Assembly: GCF_016616425.1 (NCBI RefSeq)
Contig: NZ_CP067101.1
Location: forward strand, 4,712,001-4,776,000
Reading direction: 5' to 3'
DNA length: 64,000 bases
DNA from: Bradyrhizobium diazoefficiens
GTDB lineage: Bacteria > Pseudomonadota > Alphaproteobacteria > Rhizobiales > Xanthobacteraceae
Positions 33,471 to 50,500 of the stretch are shown here, piece by piece. Each line of letters opens with the position of its first letter. Positions within the stretch are counted from its first letter, which is position 1. The notes beneath the pieces were generated by a model. That model was not told where the DNA came from, made no database searches, and saw nothing but the letters and a program-made list of their open reading frames with translations. The translations under genes were made by a program, and so were the position numbers.

Positions 33471-37667
<4,197 letters not shown>

Positions 37668-37760
37668 CGTCTTCTCCTCGCGTGCCGGTCGCCTCCGGCC
37701 GCAAATTCGAAAATCACTAAGCGGGGCACCCTGCCCTCAAGGCCTCGGGCGGGGCACCGG

Positions 37761-37783
37761 TGCCCGGCCGCGAAGGCCGGGCA
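37761..37783. repeat. Small palindrome between rpoB and rpoC
   Basis: A 9-bp stem, TGCCCGGCC (37761-37769) with GGCCGGGCA (37775-37783), in the 128-nt rpoB-rpoC gap. It resembles the short GC-rich palindromes common in Bradyrhizobium intergenic DNA and may only be a transcript hairpin. Confidence 0.6.
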
Positions 37784-37795
37784 TGACAGGTCGAA

Positions 37796-41914
<4,119 letters not shown>

Positions 41915-41978
41915 CGTGGCCTCTCATTTTCGTCGCCCGCTCCGGGCGCGCCGTCCGGGACGCGGCTGCCACCGCTCC

Positions 41979-42000
41979 CGGGTTGAATTTTTCCAACCCG
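41979..42000 (-). promoter_or_regulatory. Small hairpin in the rpoB leader
   Basis: A 7-bp stem (CGGGTTG/CAACCCG) with an 8-nt AT-rich loop, 65 nt before rpoB. Confidence 0.35.
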
Positions 42001-42340
42001 TTTTGGGGCCGGAGACTCAGCGTCAGGCGAGAATGTCCTGAATCCGTTCTTCAGACCTTCAAAACGCAAAACGACGCGCGGGGCGCTGGAGCGCGCCCGC
42101 CCGTCACAACGATCGTCTTCACGGACTGCAAAAGCCCGAAATAGCTTGTTCTCCCAACGGCTTACAGGGAAATCCGCTATCCCCGCCCACCGCGCTATCG
42201 TGCTGCCGACCCGATATGGGGCGACAATAGTGCAGATTCGAGGGTCAAACCCTCAAATCCCCACACTTTTTCGTGTTCGGCCTGCGTCGGGACGTTCCGT
42301 CGCACGCCTTTTGCATCTGCGCCGCTTCGAGGGCGGAGCA

Positions 42341-42376
42341 AGATCCCGGGCTTTGCCGATGGCTCGCCCGGGATCT
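42341..42376 (-). promoter_or_regulatory. rplL-rpoB hairpin (possible attenuator)
   Basis: A perfect 11-bp stem (42341-42351 with 42366-42376) with a 14-nt loop, 17 nt after the rplL stop. No U-run follows on the minus strand, so partial termination or RNase processing is more likely than full termination. Confidence 0.5.
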
Positions 42377-42393
42377 GGGCCAGTAAGCAGCGC

Positions 42394-42771
42394 TTACTTG
42401 AGCTCGACCTTGGCTCCAGCCTTCTCGAGCTGGGCCTTGATCTTGTCGGCCTCATCCTTGTTCACGCCTTCCTTGACAGGCTTCGGCGCGCCCTCGACGA
42501 GGTCCTTTGCTTCCTTCAGGCCCAGGCCGGTGATGGCGCGGACTTCCTTGATGACCTCGATCTTCTTGTCGCCGGCGCCGGCGAGAACGACCGTGAACTC
42601 GGTCTTCTCTTCCACCGGAGCGGCGGCAGCGCCACCACCAGCCGGGCCAGCCACGGCGACGGCCGCGGCCGCCGAAACGCCCCACTTCTCCTCAAGGAGC
42701 TTCGCCAGTTCAGCAGCTTCGAGCACGGTGAGGCTCGAGAGGTCGTCAACGATCTTCTGCAAGTCAGCCAT
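42394..42771 (-). CDS. rplL: 50S ribosomal protein L7/L12
   Basis: A 125-residue stalk protein that recruits translation GTPases. An N-terminal dimerisation helix ([21 protein letters not shown]), an Ala/Gly/Pro hinge, and the C-terminal domain with [20 protein letters not shown] are visible. Confidence 0.98.
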   Translation of the reverse strand: MADLQKIVDDLSSLTVLEAAELAKLLEEKWGVSAAAAVAVAGPAGGGAAAAPVEEKTEFTVVLAGAGDKKIEVIKEVRAITGLGLKEAKDLVEGAPKPVKEGVNKDEADKIKAQLEKAGAKVELK

Positions 42772-42825
42772 TGTTCAGTTTCCTTACGTGTAAGTCTGGT
42801 TCGGGTTTGAGTTTTGCGAAGGGCG

Positions 42826-43344
42826 TCAGGCCGCTTCGCCCTTTGAGGCATGAGCCTGGATGACGCGCGCGAGCTTGCCCGCGGGCGCATTGGCGAGCTG
42901 AGCGATCTTGGTCGCCGGGGCCACAAGCAGGCCGACGATCTTGCCGCGCAGTTCATCAAGCGACGGCAGCGAGGCAAGCGCCTTCACGCCGTCGACATTC
43001 AGGACGGTCTTCCCCATCGATCCGCCGACGATGACGAACTTTTCGTTCGCCTTGGCGAATTCGATGGCGACCTTTGGCGCCGCTACCGGATCGTTCGAAG
43101 TGGCGATCACGGTCGGTCCCTTCAGCATGGGGCCGATGGCAACGACGTCAGTGCCTTCAAGAGCAATTTTGGCGAGACGGTTCTTCGAGACCTTCACCGC
43201 GGCGCCCGCCTGCTTCATCTGCTGGCGCAGCTTCTGCATCTGGCCGACGGTGAGGCCGGAATATTGAGCAACGACCGCGACGCTCGTGGTCTTGAAGACC
43301 TCATTGAGCTGTTCGACCGCCTCTTTTTTTGCCGCTCGTTCCAC
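42826..43344 (-). CDS. rplJ: 50S ribosomal protein L10
   Basis: A 172-residue L10, which anchors the L7/L12 stalk. I start it at the GTG at 43344 ([13 protein letters not shown]), giving the usual family start and length with GGAGAG upstream. In-frame ATG at 43371 and a longer frame to 43470 are less likely. Conserved [19 protein letters not shown] and KGPTVIATS are present. Confidence 0.95.
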   Translation of the reverse strand: MERAAKKEAVEQLNEVFKTTSVAVVAQYSGLTVGQMQKLRQQMKQAGAAVKVSKNRLAKIALEGTDVVAIGPMLKGPTVIATSNDPVAAPKVAIEFAKANEKFVIVGGSMGKTVLNVDGVKALASLPSLDELRGKIVGLLVAPATKIAQLANAPAGKLARVIQAHASKGEAA

Positions 43345-43930
43345 AGCAAGCTCTCTCCGGTTGGCGGTCATCGCGAAAAGCGGGACCGCCGGGTTGCACA
43401 CATCGTCCCGCCCAAACCTGAACCTCGGGGGCAAATCCCCCAGGACACGCCGGGCAAGACGACAATTCAAAGCCTGCCCTCCGGAAGCGCCTGAAGGCGC
43501 CTACGGCGTGTCGAGGTCCGAACCAGACCCGTTTCGCGAAGCCAGCACTTGAAGCTGGATGCGAAGTGAAATCCGGTCTTCACCCGTCTATGCAGGCCAT
43601 GCGATTAAGCCGTTGAGAAATCGAAATTTCCCGCGGGCGCCTGCAGTCTTGGACAGGACAAGGTCAGCCGGCGAACCGCCCGACCTCTGCCCGCATTCCA
43701 CGAACCGACGGGTTTTCCTTCCTTTTCCGGCAAATCCTTACGGACGTCCTGAAAAGGAATGATCTCCTATCGTATCGGGTTTTCGGAATGCGTGCACGGA
43801 CGCGCCAGCCGAGGCCGGCGCGTCCGGAAGCGGTTCTTTAACCGCTCGAAGCCGGCTTGCCAAGAGCAAAATTCACACCAGTTCCAATCCGTTGCCGCGA
43901 ACCGCCTGACCCGGGCCGGTAATGACCGAT
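43345..43930. other. rplJ leader and dehydrogenase 3' region
   Basis: 586 nt without a gene. It contains the dehydrogenase hairpin (43798-43825) and a structured minus-strand leader before rplJ with hairpins near 43548-43530 (CCAGC/GCTGG) and 43503-43486. By analogy with other bacteria the leader may bind the L10-L12 complex for autoregulation. No sharp promoter was found. Confidence 0.45.
43798..43825 (-). terminator. Hairpin after the 2-hydroxyacid dehydrogenase
   Basis: A 13-bp stem (43798-43810 with 43813-43825); its one mismatch becomes a U-G pair in the minus-strand RNA, which fits a minus-strand transcript. There is no U-run. Confidence 0.5.
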
Positions 43931-44884
43931 TCAGGCCGATTTGACCGCATAAGGCAGCGGCTTGCCCTCGAAAAATGAGCTCAGGTTCGTCAGCACGCAG
44001 TTCTGCATGGCGACGTGCGATTCGAGGGTGTGACCGCCGATATGCGGGGCGAGCACCACGTTCGGCAGCGCCGTCAGCGCGTCGGGCGCATGCGGCTCCT
44101 TCTCGTAGACGTCGAGGCCGGCGCCGGCGATCGTCTTGTCGGTCAGGGCCGCTACGAGGGCCTTCTGGTCGATCACCGAGCCGCGCGAGATATTGACGAC
44201 GTAGCCGTCGGCGCCAAGGCGCCTCAAGATATCGGCATTGACGACATGATGGGTCTCGGCACCTGCCCGGACCGCGATCATCAGCACGCTGCACCAATCG
44301 GCGAGCGCCTCGAGCGTCGGGAAATATTGACAGGGCAGATCGTATTGGCTGCGGCTGAAATAGCCGACCTCGCCTTCGAAGGCGGCGCAGCGTGCCGCGA
44401 TCTTACGGCCGATCTCGCCCATGCCGTAGACGCCGATGCGGCGGCCGGGCATGCCGGTCTGCGGCCGCATCATCGGCGAGGGTTTTGACGCGGCCCAGTC
44501 GCCGCTGCGGACATATTGGTCGGCCACCAGGATCCGCCGCGTCGTCGCCAGCATCAGGGTCATCGCGATATCGGCGACCGAGGCCGCATTGGCGCCCGGG
44601 CTATGGCCGACCGCAATATTGCGAGCGGCGGCCGCCTTCAGGTCGACGCCGTCATAGCCGGTGCCGTAGCAGATGATGGCGCCGAGCTTCGGAAACAGGT
44701 CCATCGCCTCCGCCCCGAGCGGCGTGCCGCCCGCCGTCAGCACCGCGCGAATGCCGCCGAGTTCTTCGGCCGAAAACACCTCGCGCGCAGGCTTGCCGCC
44801 GGTGTCGAGGAGCTCGAACCGCTCGGCGAAGCGCGCCATCATGGTCTTGGGAAAGCGCGAATAGATCAGGACCTTGTCAGCCAT
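43931..44884 (-). CDS. D-isomer-specific 2-hydroxyacid dehydrogenase
   Basis: A 317-residue NAD(P)-dependent enzyme of the D-2-hydroxyacid dehydrogenase family, which covers glyoxylate/hydroxypyruvate reductases and phosphoglycerate dehydrogenase. It has the Rossmann motif GMGEIG (residues 154-159), catalytic Arg234 (NISRGSVID), Glu263 and His281 (APHIGG). The motif after it lacks an acidic residue at the strand end (FSRSQ), which favours NADPH. It sits between rplA and rplJ, where the two genes normally adjoin. The substrate is unclear; glyoxylate or hydroxypyruvate is the best guess. Confidence 0.92.
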   Translation of the reverse strand: MADKVLIYSRFPKTMMARFAERFELLDTGGKPAREVFSAEELGGIRAVLTAGGTPLGAEAMDLFPKLGAIICYGTGYDGVDLKAAAARNIAVGHSPGANAASVADIAMTLMLATTRRILVADQYVRSGDWAASKPSPMMRPQTGMPGRRIGVYGMGEIGRKIAARCAAFEGEVGYFSRSQYDLPCQYFPTLEALADWCSVLMIAVRAGAETHHVVNADILRRLGADGYVVNISRGSVIDQKALVAALTDKTIAGAGLDVYEKEPHAPDALTALPNVVLAPHIGGHTLESHVAMQNCVLTNLSSFFEGKPLPYAVKSA

Positions 44885-44918
44885 TGTTCTTGTTTCCGAT
44901 GAAAGCCTTCACAAACGA

Positions 44919-44954
44919 CGAGGGGCGGAATCGGTTGCCCAATTCCGCCCCTCG
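44919..44954 (-). terminator. Hairpin terminator after rplA
   Basis: A perfect 13-bp stem (44919-44931 with 44942-44954), 36 nt after the rplA stop and 35 nt before the dehydrogenase start. On the minus strand it is followed by TCGTTTG, a weak T-run. Confidence 0.7.
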
Positions 44955-44990
44955 CCTCATGCAATTTCCAAACCTCAGCCGAGGCAGGCC

Positions 44991-45683
44991 TTAGCCAAGG
45001 ATCGTGCCCGGCTCGACCTTCACACCGGGGCCCATCGTCGAGGACACCGCAACGCGCTGGATGTACGTGCCCTTGGAGCCGGCGGGCTTGGCCTTGGAGA
45101 CGGCGTCTGCCAGAGCCTTGATGTTCTCGACCAGCTTCTCCTCGGAGAACGAGGCCTTGCCGACGCCAGCCTGCAGGATGCCGGCCTTCTCGACGCGGAA
45201 CTCGACCGAGCCGCCCTTGGCACCCTTCACCGCGCCGGTAACGTCCATGGTCACGGTACCGATCTTCGGGTTCGGCATCAGGCCGCGCGGACCGAGCACC
45301 TTACCGAGACGGCCGACCAGCGGCATCATGTCGGGGGTGGCGATGCAGCGGTCGAAATCGATCGAACCGTTCTGCACCTTCTCGACCAGGTCTTCGGCGC
45401 CGACGACATCCGCACCTGCAGCCTTGGCCTCATCGGCCTTGGCGCCACGGGCGAACACGCCGACGCGGAGCGTACGGCCGGTGCCGTTCGGCAGGGTCAC
45501 GACGCCGCGGACCATCTGGTCGGCGTGACGCGGATCGACGCCGAGATTGATCGCGACCTCGATGGTCTCGTCGAACTTCGCTTTCGCCCGTTCCTTGACC
45601 ATCTTGATGGCGTCCGCGAGCGGATAAAGCTTTTCGCGGTCAACACCTTCGCGGGCTTTGTTCAAACGCTTTCCGATTGCCAT
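44991..45683 (-). CDS. rplA: 50S ribosomal protein L1
   Basis: A 230-residue L1 of the E-site stalk, in E. coli the repressor of rplKA. It begins [15 protein letters not shown] and contains [20 protein letters not shown]. It follows rplK after 6 nt. Confidence 0.98.
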   Translation of the reverse strand: MAIGKRLNKAREGVDREKLYPLADAIKMVKERAKAKFDETIEVAINLGVDPRHADQMVRGVVTLPNGTGRTLRVGVFARGAKADEAKAAGADVVGAEDLVEKVQNGSIDFDRCIATPDMMPLVGRLGKVLGPRGLMPNPKIGTVTMDVTGAVKGAKGGSVEFRVEKAGILQAGVGKASFSEEKLVENIKALADAVSKAKPAGSKGTYIQRVAVSSTMGPGVKVEPGTILG

Positions 45684-45689
45684 GACCGC

Positions 45690-46118
45690 TTACCCCGCAA
45701 CTTCCAGACCCATCGAGCGGGCGGAGCCCTCGACCATCTTCATGGCCGCTTCGATGGAATCGCAATTGAGATCCTTCATCTTCTTCTCGGCGATCTCGCG
45801 CACCTGCGCCTTGGTCACCTTGCCGGCCTTGTCGCGGCCCGGGGCTTTCGAGCCGGACTGGATTTGGGCGGCCTGCTTGAGGAAGAAGGACATCGGGGGC
45901 GTCTTCATCTCGAACGTGAACGAACGATCGGCGTAGATCGTGATCACGACGGGAATCGGGGTGTTCTTCTCTTCCTTCTGGGTCTGGGCGTTGAACGCCT
46001 TGCAGAACTCCATGATGTTGAGACCGCGCTGACCAAGCGCAGGACCGATCGGGGGCGAAGGATTCGCCGCACCGGCCGGGACCTGAAGCTTCAGGTATCC
46101 GGTCACTTTCTTTGCCAT
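45690..46118 (-). CDS. rplK: 50S ribosomal protein L11
   Basis: A 142-residue L11 of the GTPase-associated centre. [20 protein letters not shown] at the N-terminus and [20 protein letters not shown] in the RNA-binding domain are conserved. Confidence 0.98.
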   Translation of the reverse strand: MAKKVTGYLKLQVPAGAANPSPPIGPALGQRGLNIMEFCKAFNAQTQKEEKNTPIPVVITIYADRSFTFEMKTPPMSFFLKQAAQIQSGSKAPGRDKAGKVTKAQVREIAEKKMKDLNCDSIEAAMKMVEGSARSMGLEVAG

Positions 46119-46249
46119 GTATCACTCCTGTTGTGCCGGCGTGTCGCCGGCGGTTTCAGGTTCGTGGTCGGGATCTCGAGCGGCTGGCAACCGCCCTCGT
46201 CCTCCCACGGCCTCTTGCTGCGCAAGACCGAAGTCTCGCGCATACCCGG

Positions 46250-46807
46250 TCAGACCTTCTCGACCTGACCGAATTCCAGCTCGACCGGCGTGGCGCGGCC
46301 GAAGATCGACACCGCGACCTTCACGCGCGAGCGTGCCTCGTCGATTTCCTCGACCACACCCGAGAACGAGGCAAACGGGCCGTCGGCAACGCGCACATTC
46401 TCGCCGATCTCGAACGACACCGACGCCTTCGGCCGTTCCACGCCCTCCTGCACCTGGTGCAGAATGCGCATGGCTTCGGCTTCAGAGATCGGCATCGGCT
46501 TGTTTTCGGCGCCGAGGAAGCCCGTGACCTTCGGCGTGTTCTTGATCAGATGAAACGCTTCGTCGGTCAGCTTCATCTTCACCAGCACGTAGCCCGGGAA
46601 GAACTTGCGCTCGGCGTCGATCTTGCGGCCGCGGCGCACTTCCGTGACCTTCTCGGTCGGCACCAGCACGAGCTCGAACAGCTCCTCGAGCCCGCGCTGC
46701 TTGGCCTGCTCGCGGATCGATTCGGCGACCTTCTTCTCGAAATTCGAGTAGGCGTGGACGATGTACCAGCGCTTGTCAGACAGTTGTTGAGCGGTTGCTG
46801 TTGCCAT
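46250..46807 (-). CDS. nusG: Transcription termination/antitermination factor NusG
   Basis: A 185-residue NusG that couples RNA polymerase to the ribosome or Rho. The N-terminal NGN domain includes RWYIVHAYSNFEKKV and KFFPGYVLVKM. The C-terminal KOW motif includes VRVADGPFASFSGVVEEID. The ATG at 46807 shares a base with the secE stop; the longer frame to 47125 is inside secE. Confidence 0.97.
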   Translation of the reverse strand: MATATAQQLSDKRWYIVHAYSNFEKKVAESIREQAKQRGLEELFELVLVPTEKVTEVRRGRKIDAERKFFPGYVLVKMKLTDEAFHLIKNTPKVTGFLGAENKPMPISEAEAMRILHQVQEGVERPKASVSFEIGENVRVADGPFASFSGVVEEIDEARSRVKVAVSIFGRATPVELEFGQVEKV

Positions 46808-46998
46808 CAGTGAATGCCCAGAAGGAAGGTGATGAGGTAACGGATGATCTGATCGGCGGCGAAGAAGAAGATCGAGGCCACGGCGACCATGACGAACACC
46901 ATGATGGTGGTGATCGTGGTCTCGCGGCGGGTCGGCCAGGTGACCTTGGCGGTCTCCGAGCGCACTTCCTGCAAGAACTTGAACGGGCTGACTGCCAT
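46807..46998 (-). CDS. secE: Preprotein translocase subunit SecE
   Basis: A 63-residue single-span SecE. The ATG at 46998 gives MAVSPFKFLQEVRSETAKVT, matching the family start; a TTG five codons earlier is the alternative. The conserved VTWPTRRET precedes the membrane helix. It overlaps nusG by one base. Unlike many bacteria, no tRNA-Trp or tuf gene lies just upstream. Confidence 0.96.
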   Translation of the reverse strand: MAVSPFKFLQEVRSETAKVTWPTRRETTITTIMVFVMVAVASIFFFAADQIIRYLITFLLGIH

Positions 46999-47172
46999 CG
47001 TTTTGATGTCCAACGTCCGTCGACAGACGCGAATGAATTTCAGGGATCCGAACAGCCGCCGTTGGCCCAGCCCTCTGTCTCGAAGGATGAGCCGGAAACC
47101 GGGCTCGATTGTTCGGGGATTTCAAAGCCGCGCCGGAGATCCGCGTCTAACGGGCCGGCTGCGAGTGCGGCG

Positions 47173-47201
47173 TATCTACTGCGGATGGGACCAAAGGTCA
47201 A
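47173..47201 (-). promoter_or_regulatory. Likely sigma70-type promoter of secE-nusG
   Basis: On the minus strand TTGACC (47201-47196) and TAGATA (47178-47173) are separated by 17 nt. It lies about 175 nt before secE. Confidence 0.7.
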
Positions 47202-47209
47202 GATATGGA

Positions 47210-47229
47210 GGGCTCGCCTGGACGAGCCC
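47210..47229 (-). terminator. Small hairpin after the C-methyltransferase
   Basis: A 7-bp stem (47210-47216 with 47223-47229, 6-nt loop) just before the secE promoter on the minus strand. No clear T-run. Confidence 0.35.
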
Positions 47230-47365
47230 CCCTTCCCCGGCGGTACAGCAGAGCCCAGGCGGATCAAGGGTTTATCTGCCCACCTCGCAAGGCGCGACCG
47301 CAGCTTCCAACCGGTTCCTCAGGACGCTCCACTGGAACGCCCGCCTCTTCGGCCCGCTTGCGCGA

Positions 47366-48634
47366 TCAATCGGCCCGGTCGACCATTGAAATGCCCGGCA
47401 GCGGCACCACGAACTTCCCACCCTCGGCGAAATAGCCGGCGTGCTTGGCCCGGATCGGGTCGACGTAGCGCCAGGCGAAGACGACGACGAACGCCGGCTT
47501 GCGCTCGTAAAGGGCGGCGGGGGGCAGGATCGGGATGTCGTAGCCCGGGCCGGCCATCACGTTCCCCTTCTTGGGGTCGTCGTCCACCAGGAAGTCGATC
47601 TTGTTCTCCAGGCCGAACTGCGGCAGCAGCGTCGTGGTGCCGACCGAGACGCCGTAGCCGGCAACGAGCTGCCCCCGCGCATGGGCGGCATCAGCCATCG
47701 CGACCAGCTCGTCGCGGATAGCGGCGATCCTCTTCACATAGGGCGCATAATAGGCCGGCTGATCGACGCCGAGCCGTTCTTCCTCGGCAACGAAGCGCGC
47801 GACCTCAGGCGATGGTTTCTTGGCACCGCCAGCACGCTGCACGGTGACCCGGATCGAGCCACCCTTGGTCCAGATGTGCTGGACGTCGATCAGCTCCATG
47901 CCGAGCCGGGCAAAGAAACGGATCAGCGGCTTGATGTTAAAATAGGACAGATGCTCGTGATAGACGGTGTCGAGCAGGTTCTTCTCGGTGACATCGACGC
48001 CGTATTGCGTTTCGAAGACGAACAACCCGTCCGGCGCAAGCACGTCACGAACACCGATCACCAGCGGATCGAGATTGTCGACATTGGCAATCATGTTGTT
48101 GGCGATCACGACGCTCGCCGCACCGTGGCTCTGCAGGATGCGGTGACCGATGGCATCGGTGAAGAAATCGCCGATGGTCTCAATCCCCGCCTCCGTCGCG
48201 CGCCGTGCGATGTCGACGGCCGGATCGACGCCCAGCACCCGCATCCCGCGCTCCCTGAAGAAGCCGAGCAGCGATCCGTCGTTGCTGCCGAGTTCGACGA
48301 CCAGCGAGCCCGGCGCGATGCCGAAGCGGCTGACGACGTCGTTGGCATAGCCTGCGAAGTGCTCGCGCAGGCCGAGCGAGAGCGACGTCGTGTAGACGTA
48401 GTTGCGGTACTGGATCTCCGGATTGCCGACATGGAGAATCTGCAGGTGACCGCAATCCCTGCACAGATGCAGCGCCATCGGCACCGCGGCGCGGAACACC
48501 GGATCGTCAACGCTGGCGTCCGGGACCTGGAAGTTCGGTGTGCCGATCGGCATGCCTGCCATCGGGACGACCAGCTCTTGCTTGTCCGAATGACAGAGGC
48601 GGCAGGTTTGGCGGACGTAGAACAGATTTTTCAT
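47366..48634 (-). CDS. Zinc-binding SAM-dependent C-methyltransferase (NDP-sugar type)
   Basis: A 422-residue three-part methyltransferase of the TylC3/NovU kind. An N-terminal zinc finger uses Cys11, Cys14, Cys58 and Cys61. The central SAM domain has ELGSNDG (residues 114-120) and a conserved HEHLSYF, the His/Glu pair implicated in base catalysis in this family. A C-terminal Rossmann-like substrate domain ends the protein (AGYGVSVGTTTLLPQ). Known members C-methylate dTDP-keto-deoxysugars. It is the last gene of the minus-strand arm of the sugar cluster. The exact sugar is unknown. Confidence 0.92.
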   Translation of the reverse strand: MKNLFYVRQTCRLCHSDKQELVVPMAGMPIGTPNFQVPDASVDDPVFRAAVPMALHLCRDCGHLQILHVGNPEIQYRNYVYTTSLSLGLREHFAGYANDVVSRFGIAPGSLVVELGSNDGSLLGFFRERGMRVLGVDPAVDIARRATEAGIETIGDFFTDAIGHRILQSHGAASVVIANNMIANVDNLDPLVIGVRDVLAPDGLFVFETQYGVDVTEKNLLDTVYHEHLSYFNIKPLIRFFARLGMELIDVQHIWTKGGSIRVTVQRAGGAKKPSPEVARFVAEEERLGVDQPAYYAPYVKRIAAIRDELVAMADAAHARGQLVAGYGVSVGTTTLLPQFGLENKIDFLVDDDPKKGNVMAGPGYDIPILPPAALYERKPAFVVVFAWRYVDPIRAKHAGYFAEGGKFVVPLPGISMVDRAD

Positions 48635-48719
48635 CGTGGAACCGAAAAATGAGATACGCGATCGGGTGAGACAATCCCGCCCCGTGAAGACCAGACCGGC
48701 AGCGACGGGCTCACGTCGG

Positions 48720-49739
48720 TCATGGATGGCTCGCTACTTCCTTGCCCAGCCCGTCGTAGCCGGGGGCTTCCTCCGCCGCCTTGGCGGCCTTGTCTGCGGA
48801 ATACGATCCTCGCTCCGGGCTTGCCAGCCAGATCGCACCGCCGATGAGCCCGATAATCACGCTGATGGCGCCCAGCAGAAGCGAGACCGACAGCGCTTCC
48901 TCGGAAGGAACGCCCGCCAGACCGAGGCAGGCGACCATCGCCCCCTCTCGAACCCCCCAGCCGCTGATCGAGATCGGAACCGCCGTCAACAGCACGACCG
49001 GCGGAATCAGGACGCCTGCGTCCGCCACCGAGAGTTGCGCGCCGACACCGCGCGCCAAGGCGTAGCAGGCCGCCGCAGTCACGAGGTGGATGAGCAGCGC
49101 CGATCCGAACAGCAAGGCGCGGCGCTCGGACTTCAGAAGAAGAAACCTCACCAGCACTCCGAACCGGACGAAGCTTGCGATCGCGGGATGCACGATGAGG
49201 CGCTTGGGCAGACGGTCGAGCGTCAACAGGACCGCAGTGCCAGCGACGCCTGCGAGCGTCAGCCCGCCGATGGCCAGGATCGCGGCCTGATCGGACACGC
49301 GTGACATCAGGAACGGCAATCCGGCCACCATCAGCGCGATCAGCCCGATCAATGCCGTGAAACGATCGGCTGCAACGCCCTTGACCGCCTCCGGCCACTG
49401 CACGCCGCGCTGGCGCAGCAGCCACATCCGTACCGCATCCCCGCCGACCGACGACGGCAGCACCTGATTGAACCAGAGGCTGATCATGAGGATCCGCCAT
49501 CCGGCGAGCCAGTCCAGCGACACGCCGAGCGCACGCATGATCAGCTCCCACCGGCCGTTGAGCACGAAGGTCTGGAAGAAGATCAACGCCAGCGCGACGA
49601 CAAACAGGAAGGGATCGACCGAGACGAGATGGCCGCGCAACCGCTGCAGGTCGAGACCGCGCGCGATGTAGACCAGCACGGCAATCGACAGCAGCAGCTT
49701 TACCGAAAACAGGGCCGCCTGCTTGAACCGCGATTGCAT
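48720..49739 (-). CDS. YbhN/AglD-family (UPF0104) integral membrane protein
   Basis: A 339-residue protein with about eight membrane helices, of the lysylphosphatidylglycerol-synthase transmembrane-domain/AglD family. Family features are visible: NGRWELIMRALG, LPSSVGGDAVRMWLLRQ, the AADRFTALIGL segment, and the late PISISGWGVREGAMV. Members act in lipid-linked glycan processing or as flippase-like proteins in envelope synthesis. It lies 12 nt after the gmhA-like gene and 85 nt before the C-methyltransferase, so they likely form one operon. It may move or use a lipid-linked sugar made by the cluster. Confidence 0.88.
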   Translation of the reverse strand: MQSRFKQAALFSVKLLLSIAVLVYIARGLDLQRLRGHLVSVDPFLFVVALALIFFQTFVLNGRWELIMRALGVSLDWLAGWRILMISLWFNQVLPSSVGGDAVRMWLLRQRGVQWPEAVKGVAADRFTALIGLIALMVAGLPFLMSRVSDQAAILAIGGLTLAGVAGTAVLLTLDRLPKRLIVHPAIASFVRFGVLVRFLLLKSERRALLFGSALLIHLVTAAACYALARGVGAQLSVADAGVLIPPVVLLTAVPISISGWGVREGAMVACLGLAGVPSEEALSVSLLLGAISVIIGLIGGAIWLASPERGSYSADKAAKAAEEAPGYDGLGKEVASHP

Positions 49740-49751
49740 CGGATGGCCGCC

Positions 49752-50360
49752 TCAGGATGCCGGATATTCCGCACGACCAATGACGAGGTCGATCGCGGCC
49801 ATCATCCAGAACTGGTGCGTGGTTTCGACAATGTTGTAGCTGCGGCTGTCGACGAAAAAATTGACATCGCCGAGCTTGCGCAGGGGATTGTCCGCATTCA
49901 TCCCGGACAGCGTGATCACGTCGAGCTTCATCGATCGCGCTTGCGAGACTGCATTGAGGATGTTCTTCGAGCGGCCCGACGAGCTGATCGCGACGAGGCA
50001 GTCGCCGGCACGGGCGCTCAGCCGCACGGCGTGCGCGATCCAATCCTCGAACCCGTAGTCGTTGGCAAGGCACGACATCATGCTCGCGTCGCTGAAGCAG
50101 AGCGCGGGCACCGAAGCGTTCTTCGCCAGATCGATCGCCAGATGCGAGGCGATGCCGGCCGAGCCGCCGTTGCCGATGAAGATGATGCGGCCGCCCTGCT
50201 CGCGCGTGCGCAGCCAGGTGGCGCGGGTGGCGGAGATCGCCGCGAAAACGCGATCGTCGACCGCCGTCGCGCGATGGAGGCGCCCCACGTAGTCGTCGAG
50301 GAAAGCCTTGTGATCGGGATCGACGGACTCGACCGGCATGGACTGGCTCGATTGCAACAT
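49752..50360 (-). CDS. SIS-domain sedoheptulose-7-phosphate isomerase (GmhA-like)
   Basis: A SIS-fold sugar-phosphate isomerase of about 202 residues resembling GmhA, which makes D-glycero-D-manno-heptose 7-phosphate for ADP- or GDP-heptose. IIFIGNGGSAGIASHLAIDL (the phosphate loop) and AISSSGRSKNILNAV are conserved. Both ribosome-binding site and start are uncertain: ATGs at 50360 and 50339, and a TTG at 50396, are all possible. It heads the minus-strand arm, divergent from an epimerase, and pairs logically with the HldE-like gene at 51605. Confidence 0.88.
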   Translation of the reverse strand: MLQSSQSMPVESVDPDHKAFLDDYVGRLHRATAVDDRVFAAISATRATWLRTREQGGRIIFIGNGGSAGIASHLAIDLAKNASVPALCFSDASMMSCLANDYGFEDWIAHAVRLSARAGDCLVAISSSGRSKNILNAVSQARSMKLDVITLSGMNADNPLRKLGDVNFFVDSRSYNIVETTHQFWMMAAIDLVIGRAEYPAS

Positions 50361-50500
50361 GACCGGGGTGATACCGGCTATTACCAAGGATTGCAAAGGT
50401 ATAATGCTTGCAAAGTCGGCGAGCGGCTGATAGTCGGCTTTCGGGTTTCACTCAACATTGCGGGCCTGTTTCGCTGGCATTCGCGTCACGGATGTTCCCC

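Larger units (their letters stand above)
41915..42393. other. rplL-rpoB intergenic region
   Basis: No gene is seen. On the minus strand it holds an 11-bp hairpin just after rplL (42341-42376) and a small hairpin with an A/T-rich loop near rpoB (41979-42000). These are possible attenuation or processing sites, as known in this gap in E. coli. I find no convincing promoter. Confidence 0.55.
46999..47365. other. Intergenic region upstream of secE
   Basis: No protein or tRNA gene is seen in these 367 nt. It holds the secE promoter (47173-47201) and a small hairpin (47210-47229) that may end the methyltransferase transcript. Confidence 0.6.

Noticed and set aside
42195..42275. A T-loop-like GGGTTTGACCC/CGAATC segment downstream of rplL
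   Set aside because: No matching acceptor, D or anticodon stems, so it is not a tRNA.
46999..47365. A tRNA-Trp upstream of secE, expected from many bacterial genomes
   Set aside because: No acceptor stem, T-loop or CCA anticodon could be placed on either strand.
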